Positions 59,021 to 64,000 of a stretch of 64,000 bases of DNA are shown here, in pieces. Origin of the DNA: Leucobacter aridicollis (lineage in GTDB: Bacteria > Actinomycetota > Actinomycetes > Actinomycetales > Microbacteriaceae); the NCBI RefSeq assembly GCF_024399335.1, contig NZ_CP075339.1:2852001-2916000 (forward strand), in the 5' to 3' direction. The notes under the pieces are model-generated. The model saw only the letters and a program-made list of their open reading frames with translations, did not search any database and was not told the DNA's origin. Positions within the stretch are counted from its first letter, which is position 1, and every line of letters begins with the position of its first letter. Both the position numbers and the translations under genes were made by a program.

Positions 59021-60703
59021 CTACTGCCCCATGTACAGGCGCTGGCTCGCCCTGTCAGCGAGCCAGGTCCACCGACGAATGGCCTCGCCGGCGACACCGC
59101 GCGCCGCGTCGAGCGCCTCGTCGCGAATCAACCGCAGCCGTTCCACAGGAAGCACCTGGTTTGCATCTAGCTCAGTCATCCTCGACACAAACGTCTCGGC
59201 CTCGGCTTCGCCGCCAAGGCGAGGGGCCACGTCTCCCCTCATAAAGTCTGCCCACGTGAGGGTTGGGTCAAACCCAAACCGCCCGAAGGCGAGATAGCTC
59301 AGCTCGGCTGACACATGGTAGGGCGAGGGCTCACCCCAGACTGTGAGCCCCTGCATACCAACCTCGGCTGACTTCTTGGCGAGGTCTGCAAACACCGGAG
59401 CGTTAAACGCGTATCGCTCGGTGCGCTCATCACCGTTCCACTGGCAGGCGAACTGGCTGCGGATCACATTCTGCTGGGTTGGTAGGTCGCGCACATGCTG
59501 CTCAGTGAGCTCGCCCCGCGCTCGTTCCCAATAGGCACGGTTAAATGTGTGCTGGTAGATCCCACCATCAGGCAAGGTCTCGAGTGGTGCATGCGCGGCA
59601 GGGTCGAGCAGATTGTCCCACTGCAGCTCGCAGTACAACCAGAGATCGTCACCTCGCGAGCGAGCCGCATCAAACAGCTTTGGGAAATTGTCGGCCATAT
59701 CCGCGTGCGACCAGAACTCAGCGTCGTTGTCGCGGCGGCTCGCCGCTTCACGTTCGCCCCGTCGGCTGACACACCGCGGGCAGCCGCAGACGCCGTAGTC
59801 GCCGCCCTCAATATTGATCCCCCCGGGCTCGACGGCCTCAACGAGCCATTCAAGCGCGTCAGCCATCCATTGGATGTTCGCTGGCTCAGACGGACAAGCG
59901 GTCCGGGTGTAGTCGCTCTGCGGAAAGTTCAGTGGGAAACTGAGGTCAGCTAGCTGGAACCCCACTCCTCGTTCCATATCCGCTGCCATCCCGGGGTTGT
60001 CTCGCAGATACGTCGCGAGGTTGTAGCGATGGTCACCCTCCCAATACACGCCGCCGTATGCCCCGATGGCGACTCCTGGCAGGATCCGCACCCCACGCTC
60101 ACGCGCGTAGCGGGTCAGCTCCTTGGCCGCGTCAACTCCCCCATGCGAGTCACGGAAGAACCCGTAGATCACAATCGCGGCGATCTGGTGGCGACTGCAG
60201 AAGTCAACCATTCTCTTGTAGTCCTGCAAGAAGCCCCCCGGGGGCTTACCGTATGGGTTGAACACGCCGATTTCCTGGTGCCCCACCTGGCTGAGCTCCC
60301 AGTTCGTCGAGTGGTCCCACGTCCAGAACGTACGGTAAGCGAGCTTGGGCGTGCGCTCAACAACGACCGCGGGCACGCTGATCCCTGTGGGCTCGACCGT
60401 GGCGATGCGCTGCACGAGTTCCTCGACGCCATAGATCACACCTGAGTACGGGCCGCCCGTCACTCGAATGACTGGCGCGCTGCCCGCATGTTCAACGTCA
60501 ACGCGCAGCGACCCTTCAGGCATATCGGCACGCTCCGACAGCACCACGAGAGGCATCGTGTCTGGGACGGCGGCAAGTTCGGGCGCCTGGTGCCAGTCAA
60601 GGTCAGGCCATTCTTCGGCCAGACGTCGCGCCGCGTGTGGGTGTACATCACCCCCGTGAACTGCGATTCTTCCGCTCAGCGTGGCAAGACGGTGCTGTGA
60701 CAT
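59021..60703 (-). CDS. Glycoside-hydrolase-like protein (GH20/GH67-type architecture)
   Basis: The 560-aa protein has an N-terminal α/β domain (LVVLSERADMPEGSLRVDVE, GGPYSGVIYGVEELVQRI) like domain 2 of GH20 and α-glucuronidases, which sits before a TIM barrel. The barrel region includes LAYRTFWTWDH, RMVDFCSRHQIAAIVIYG, NIEGGDYGVCGCPRC (possible metal site) and GMQGLTVWGEPSPYH. No signal peptide is seen, so it should act in the cytoplasm on an imported oligosaccharide or glycoside. I cannot fix its catalytic acids. It is divergent from the XRE-cupin regulator and has AGGAG 10 nt before the ATG. Confidence 0.65.
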   Translation of the reverse strand: MSQHRLATLSGRIAVHGGDVHPHAARRLAEEWPDLDWHQAPELAAVPDTMPLVVLSERADMPEGSLRVDVEHAGSAPVIRVTGGPYSGVIYGVEELVQRIATVEPTGISVPAVVVERTPKLAYRTFWTWDHSTNWELSQVGHQEIGVFNPYGKPPGGFLQDYKRMVDFCSRHQIAAIVIYGFFRDSHGGVDAAKELTRYARERGVRILPGVAIGAYGGVYWEGDHRYNLATYLRDNPGMAADMERGVGFQLADLSFPLNFPQSDYTRTACPSEPANIQWMADALEWLVEAVEPGGINIEGGDYGVCGCPRCVSRRGEREAASRRDNDAEFWSHADMADNFPKLFDAARSRGDDLWLYCELQWDNLLDPAAHAPLETLPDGGIYQHTFNRAYWERARGELTEQHVRDLPTQQNVIRSQFACQWNGDERTERYAFNAPVFADLAKKSAEVGMQGLTVWGEPSPYHVSAELSYLAFGRFGFDPTLTWADFMRGDVAPRLGGEAEAETFVSRMTELDANQVLPVERLRLIRDEALDAARGVAGEAIRRWTWLADRASQRLYMGQ

Positions 60704-60745
60704 CGTTCAACTTCTCCTCGTACTGTGTGTGCGTCATTGCGTCGA

Positions 60746-60765
60746 TCGGTAGAGCGAACGATTGA
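60746..60765. promoter_or_regulatory. Operator-like 20-bp site, copy 1
   Basis: TCGGTAGAGCGAACGATTGA is repeated exactly at 61432-61451. Copy 1 lies in the divergent region of the glycoside-hydrolase-like and XRE-cupin genes. Only the right arm of the palindrome is complete here. Confidence 0.55.
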
Positions 60766-60776
60766 TGGTTATGTAC

Positions 60777-60792
60777 CATAATGCACATTATG
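60777..60792. promoter_or_regulatory. Palindrome at the XRE-cupin start codon
   Basis: CATAAT-GCAC-ATTATG is a perfect inverted repeat covering the ATG at 60781 and the alternative ATG at 60790. It may be a self-repression site or shape translation. Confidence 0.4.
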
Positions 60793-61359
60793 AAAGAAAG
60801 CCAGCAGTCATCCCCCCTCGCCGCAAACCTCCGAAAGTGGCGGGAGCGACGCGGGATGAGCGCATCCGCACTCGCGCGCGAAGCGGGCATCTCGAAGTCA
60901 ACAATCTCGGAGCTCGAGCGGGGAAACGGCAACCCGTCACTAGACACCCTCTGGTCAATCGCCAAAACCCTCAATGTTTCCCTCGGCAGCCTCCTCGCCG
61001 ACCCCGGCTCCATTGGCGACTCCGAGATTCGTCGCCTAGCAGACGCCCCCGTCATCGCTCGTGATGGCGACGACTTCGTTGCACAGCTGATGTCTGGCTG
61101 GCACGGCGATGGTGAGGTTGAGTTATCTGTCGTCTCGCTCGCACCGAACGCCCTCCGCAGCTCACGCGGCAACGCCGCCGGGGTGATCGAGCGGGTGCTC
61201 TGCGCAAACGGTCTCGTGGAAGTCGGGCCAGACGGAGCGGGCCACCTTCTCGAGCCGGGCGACATGCTCACATTCAGGGCAGACCAGCCCCACTTCTACC
61301 GCGCCAGAGAGGCTGGCGGTCAGCTATTTGTTGTCCAGCAGTACCCCGCCGGGAACTAA
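60781..61359 (+). CDS. XRE-family regulator with C-terminal cupin domain
   Basis: The 192-aa protein has an N-terminal helix-turn-helix (residues ~15-70: LRKWRERRGMSASALAREAGISKSTISELERGNGNPSLDTLW) and a C-terminal cupin (~105-190: VVSLAPNALRSS, HLLEPGDMLTFRADQPHFYRA, LFVVQQYP). Such proteins bind small ligands in the cupin and repress or activate neighbouring genes. It lies between the glycoside-hydrolase-like gene (divergent) and the ABC importer operon (same direction, 129 bp). The 20-bp site repeated upstream of both units is its likely target. The start may instead be the in-frame ATG at 60790, since TACCAT at 60774-60779 looks like a -10 box. Confidence 0.85.
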   Translation: MHIMKESQQSSPLAANLRKWRERRGMSASALAREAGISKSTISELERGNGNPSLDTLWSIAKTLNVSLGSLLADPGSIGDSEIRRLADAPVIARDGDDFVAQLMSGWHGDGEVELSVVSLAPNALRSSRGNAAGVIERVLCANGLVEVGPDGAGHLLEPGDMLTFRADQPHFYRAREAGGQLFVVQQYPAGN

Positions 61360-61393
61360 CCAAACAGCACGTTTGGAAACTTTCTAGAAGGGC

Positions 61394-61422
61394 TTGCGCA
61401 GCTAAAGGGCGTCCAATATAGT
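61394..61422 (+). promoter_or_regulatory. Sigma70-type promoter of the second ABC operon
   Basis: TTGCGC (61394-61399) and TATAGT (61417-61422) are 17 bp apart. Transcription would start near 61430, inside the operator palindrome. Confidence 0.65.
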
Positions 61423-61426
61423 GATG

Positions 61427-61448
61427 ATCGTTCGGTAGAGCGAACGAT
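61427..61448. promoter_or_regulatory. Operator palindrome, second copy of the repeated site
   Basis: ATCGTTCG-GTAGAG-CGAACGAT has perfect 8-bp arms and overlaps the predicted transcription start, a position suited to repression. Its right part is the 20-bp sequence also found at 60746. Confidence 0.65.
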
Positions 61449-61488
61449 TGAACTCTCACTAAACTTCCTGTTGTCATTGGAGACACAA

Positions 61489-62280
61489 ATGGATGCGGAA
61501 CCCACCCCAACGACGAGGCAGCCGCAGGCGCCCGTCATCGAAACCCGCGGGATCACGAAAAGCTTCGGCCACGTCCGAGCGCTTCAGGGAGCCTCGCTAC
61601 AGGCCTATGCAGGAGAAGTCCTCGCGCTCATCGGCGACAACGGAGCTGGCAAGTCCACGCTCTCGAACGTCATTGCCGGAGTGCATGCTCCCGACGAAGG
61701 CGAGATCATCCTCAACGGAAAAGAGATCTCAGTCACGTCGGTCCGTGGGGCACGCGAGGTAGGAATCGAGATCGTGTATCAAGATCTCGCACAGGCACCC
61801 GACCTCACCGTCGTTCAGAACTTCTTCTTTGGCCGCGAACTCCTGAAACCAGGCCTCGGCCGCCTCATTGGCCACGTCGATGAGGCAGCGATGCGCGATC
61901 GCACCAAAGTGGCAATGAGCCTCCTCGGAGCACGTGTACCCTCGTTGACTGCGCCCGTGAGCGCACTCTCCGGTGGACAGCGTCAGGCCATCGCCGTCGC
62001 CCGTGCAGTCATGTGGGCCAAAGCAGCAATCCTCATGGACGAGCCGACAGCCGCACTCGGCCCGAAGCAAACGGCAATGGTCTATGACGCGGTGCGCGCA
62101 GCCGCAGACCGCGACCTCGCGGTCATTCTCGTGTCGCACGACATCCCGAAGATGCTCGAGTTCGCCGACAGGATCGCCATTATGCGGCACGGCCGCGTCG
62201 TCGCGCAGATGCCGACCGCGGGCCTCGAACTCGTCGACGTTCTCACAACCATGCTGTCAGCCAAGGAGGAAGCCGCGTGA
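61489..62280 (+). CDS. Sugar ABC transporter ATP-binding protein, single domain (FrcA-like)
   Basis: The 263-aa protein has one complete ABC domain: Walker A GDNGAGKST, Q loop IVYQDLAQAP, signature LSGGQRQA, Walker B AILMDEPTAAL and the switch His in LVSHD. Single-domain ATPases of this kind serve the fructose/inositol branch of CUT2 importers (FrcA). The ATG at 61489 has GGAG 6 nt upstream and is preferred to the TTG at 61471. It overlaps the permease gene by 4 bp and is controlled by the promoter and operator just upstream. Confidence 0.9.
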   Translation: MDAEPTPTTRQPQAPVIETRGITKSFGHVRALQGASLQAYAGEVLALIGDNGAGKSTLSNVIAGVHAPDEGEIILNGKEISVTSVRGAREVGIEIVYQDLAQAPDLTVVQNFFFGRELLKPGLGRLIGHVDEAAMRDRTKVAMSLLGARVPSLTAPVSALSGGQRQAIAVARAVMWAKAAILMDEPTAALGPKQTAMVYDAVRAAADRDLAVILVSHDIPKMLEFADRIAIMRHGRVVAQMPTAGLELVDVLTTMLSAKEEAA

Positions 62281-63356
62281 ACCAGTCAACTGCCGTGCGC
62301 ACACCGAGCACTGAATCGGTCACCACGCCCCCAACGTTCGACAGCAGCGAACCAAGCGCGGCACGACGCCTCTTCACCTCGACAGCCTTCCTCATCGCGG
62401 TCGTTGTCGTCGCGCTGATCCTGCTCTTCGGGGTTCTCTCACCCAACGGCGTCTTTCTCGGCCCCGCGAACTTCCGAAACCTCGCCCTCGACTCCGCTCA
62501 GCTGATCCTCCTTGCCGTCGGCATGACCTTCCTCGTGGGAGCGGGCGAGCTCGACCTTTCGATCGGCGCGAACGTCATCCTCTCCTCGGTAGTCGCAGCG
62601 AAAGTCATCACCTGGCTTGGGGGTTCCCCCGAGGCAGTGCTGGCCGGTGAATACACGAACGCCCTCTTCGCGATTCTCGCGGGCGTCGCGGCAGCGATCG
62701 GCACAGGCCTACTCTTCGGCTTCATCAACGCGCTGCTCGTGAACGTACTTCGCGTGAACTCGTTCATCGTGACTCTCGCCATGATGAGCGTCGGAAGTGG
62801 CCTGGCGTACATCGTCACGAATGGCGTCAACGTGAGCTCCTTGCCCCGCGAAATGCAGAAGGGTTTCGGGTCCGCAGACTTTTTCGGCATCATCCCCATC
62901 CCCGCATTGCTCGCGCTCCTCATCGGCGCGCTCGCATGGTACACAATGACCAAACTGCGCTTCGGCACTCACACGCTGGGGATGGGCTCGTCGCTTCGCG
63001 CGGCTGAACGGGCGGGAGTGAACGTGCGCCGCCAGCGCATCAAACTGTTCCTCATTATGGGCGGAATCTGTGGCCTTGTCGGCTTCATCGATATCGCAAG
63101 ATTTCTCACCACCAACATTCAGGGCCACCAGGGCGATGCCCTCGCCGCCATTGCCGCGGTCGTTATCGGCGGCACGAGCCTGTTCGGTGGCCGCGCCTCC
63201 GTACCAGGTTCCATGATCGCCGCGATCATCCCTGCAGTACTGATCAACGGCCTCGTCATTCTGCGGGTCGGCTCGTTCTACCAACTCGTCGTCACCGGCG
63301 CGATCCTGCTCATCGCTGTTGGGATCGATCAGCGTCGCCGCGCACAACAGAAATAG
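62277..63356 (+). CDS. Sugar ABC transporter permease, CUT2 type (FrcC-like)
   Basis: The 359-aa protein has a ~40-residue hydrophilic N-terminus, then about nine TM helices with ELDLSIGANVILSSVVAAKV and AAIAAVVIGGTSLFGGRASVPG, both hallmarks of BPD_transp_2 permeases. It would form a homodimer, since only one permease gene is present. The ATG overlaps the ATPase stop (ATGA). The next gene, 117 bp on, encodes the binding lipoprotein. Confidence 0.9.
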   Translation: MNQSTAVRTPSTESVTTPPTFDSSEPSAARRLFTSTAFLIAVVVVALILLFGVLSPNGVFLGPANFRNLALDSAQLILLAVGMTFLVGAGELDLSIGANVILSSVVAAKVITWLGGSPEAVLAGEYTNALFAILAGVAAAIGTGLLFGFINALLVNVLRVNSFIVTLAMMSVGSGLAYIVTNGVNVSSLPREMQKGFGSADFFGIIPIPALLALLIGALAWYTMTKLRFGTHTLGMGSSLRAAERAGVNVRRQRIKLFLIMGGICGLVGFIDIARFLTTNIQGHQGDALAAIAAVVIGGTSLFGGRASVPGSMIAAIIPAVLINGLVILRVGSFYQLVVTGAILLIAVGIDQRRRAQQK

Positions 63357-63473
63357 AAACGTCCCGAGGCGCGGGGCTGGCAAGCCATCTCCCCGCTCGT
63401 TCGGCACCCCCAAAGTAGTACCCGCAGAAACCCTGCACCCTCACTCATCACACACTGATCCAATGGAGGAACC

Positions 63474-64000
63474 GTGTCTAGATTTACACGCCGATTCGGC
63501 ACAACTGGCGCCGTTGCTGGAGCTGCGGCACTCGCTCTGATTCTGAGCTCCTGCTCCTCAACTCCCTCAGCGGGCGATGACGCCCCCGCGGGCGATGAAC
63601 CGACAATCGCGTTCGTCGCCGCGCAAATGACCGCGACGTACTTCCAGGTCATGCAGTGCGGCGCAAAGGCCGCCGCAGATGAAAATGGCGTCAAGCTCGA
63701 TTGGCAGGGTGACCCGAACTGGGATCTGAAGACCCAGACCCCGCTGATTAACGCGGCAGTTCAAACGAAACCAGCAGGTCTCGTACTCGTCCCGACCGAT
63801 CCGGTAGGCCTGATCGAAACCGTTGAGAACATCTCCGCGGACGACATTCCCGTGCTCACAGTCGACGGCAGCCTCGACGAGCCTGTGGAATTGCAGAACA
63901 TCCGCACCGATAACCTCAGCGCTGGAGCTCTCGCAGCAGATGCACTCGCAAAAGCTGTGGGCGGAAAGGGAACCGTGCTCGTCATCGCATCATTCCCTGG
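63474..64000 (+). CDS. Sugar-binding lipoprotein of the second ABC importer (3' end outside window)
   Basis: From the GTG at 63474, with GGAGG 5 nt upstream, I translate MSRFTRRFGTTGAVAGAA, a signal peptide ending in the lipobox LSSC, then a Peripla_BP_4 domain (IAFVAAQMTATYFQVMQCGAK, AGLVLVPTD, IPVLTVDG, NIRTDNLSAG). About 175 residues are visible and the frame is open at the window end. It completes the importer with the two preceding genes. The type resembles ribose/fructose-binding proteins; the sugar is unknown. Confidence 0.88.
   Translation, partial: MSRFTRRFGTTGAVAGAAALALILSSCSSTPSAGDDAPAGDEPTIAFVAAQMTATYFQVMQCGAKAAADENGVKLDWQGDPNWDLKTQTPLINAAVQTKPAGLVLVPTDPVGLIETVENISADDIPVLTVDGSLDEPVELQNIRTDNLSAGALAADALAKAVGGKGTVLVIASFP

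Overview
The window is high-GC, with GTG and TTG starts, tight 4-bp gene overlaps, leaderless-type promoters and a gene set typical of Actinobacteria: a DUF3027 and cold-shock pair, an actinobacterial XPB-type helicase, a galU/rimJ/GlpR-like cluster, FmdB and a COG2345 regulator. Gene content and protein style point to the family Microbacteriaceae (Leucobacter-like). This is a judgement from recognised proteins, not from a search. No rRNA, tRNA, CRISPR array, prophage or insertion sequence was seen.

Layout. 1-4.9 kb holds housekeeping and surface genes: DUF3027 (cut by the window edge), a cold-shock protein, a small membrane protein, a helicase-associated protein and a secreted Ig-repeat protein with a sunset domain. 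5.0-16.6 kb is a nine-gene carbohydrate or polyol module: a GntR/UTRA regulator faces an eight-gene operon with a CUT2 ABC importer, an LsrF-type aldolase/thiolase, a GlpD-like FAD dehydrogenase, an FGGY kinase and a class II aldolase/SDR fusion. A strong promoter and a likely operator lie between them. 16.6-20.9 kb has an XPB helicase and a two-component system. 21.2-24.8 kb has a GlpR-like membrane protein, a GNAT enzyme, galU, 5-FCL and FmdB.

24.8-40.2 kb is the most striking region: a six-gene operon, all on the minus strand, for an extracellular structure. It encodes a ~3180-aa sortase-anchored adhesin with about 21 DUF11 repeats, a small anchored exported protein, an RCC1-propeller protein with a SipW-type signal, a SipW/ER-type signal peptidase, a double-FKBP lipoprotein, and an ECF sigma factor fused to its own zinc-finger anti-sigma and to an exported sensor-like domain. 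I read it as a self-regulated surface-display system.

40.5-52.7 kb holds a small conserved protein, a very large helicase-like protein with a broken Walker A motif, a nucleobase permease, a DAO-type oxidase, a Cys-containing regulator next to flavohemoglobin, an EamA transporter fused to a CYTH domain, and small hypothetical genes with a 53-bp tandem intergenic repeat. 52.8-58.9 kb is an Lrp-type regulator divergent from a tightly overlapped MFS / M20 amidohydrolase / MmgE-PrpD / asparaginase operon. 58.9-64.0 kb is an XRE-cupin regulator with a glycoside-hydrolase-like protein and a second CUT2 importer; a 20-bp repeated operator-like site links the two transcription units. The last gene runs off the window.
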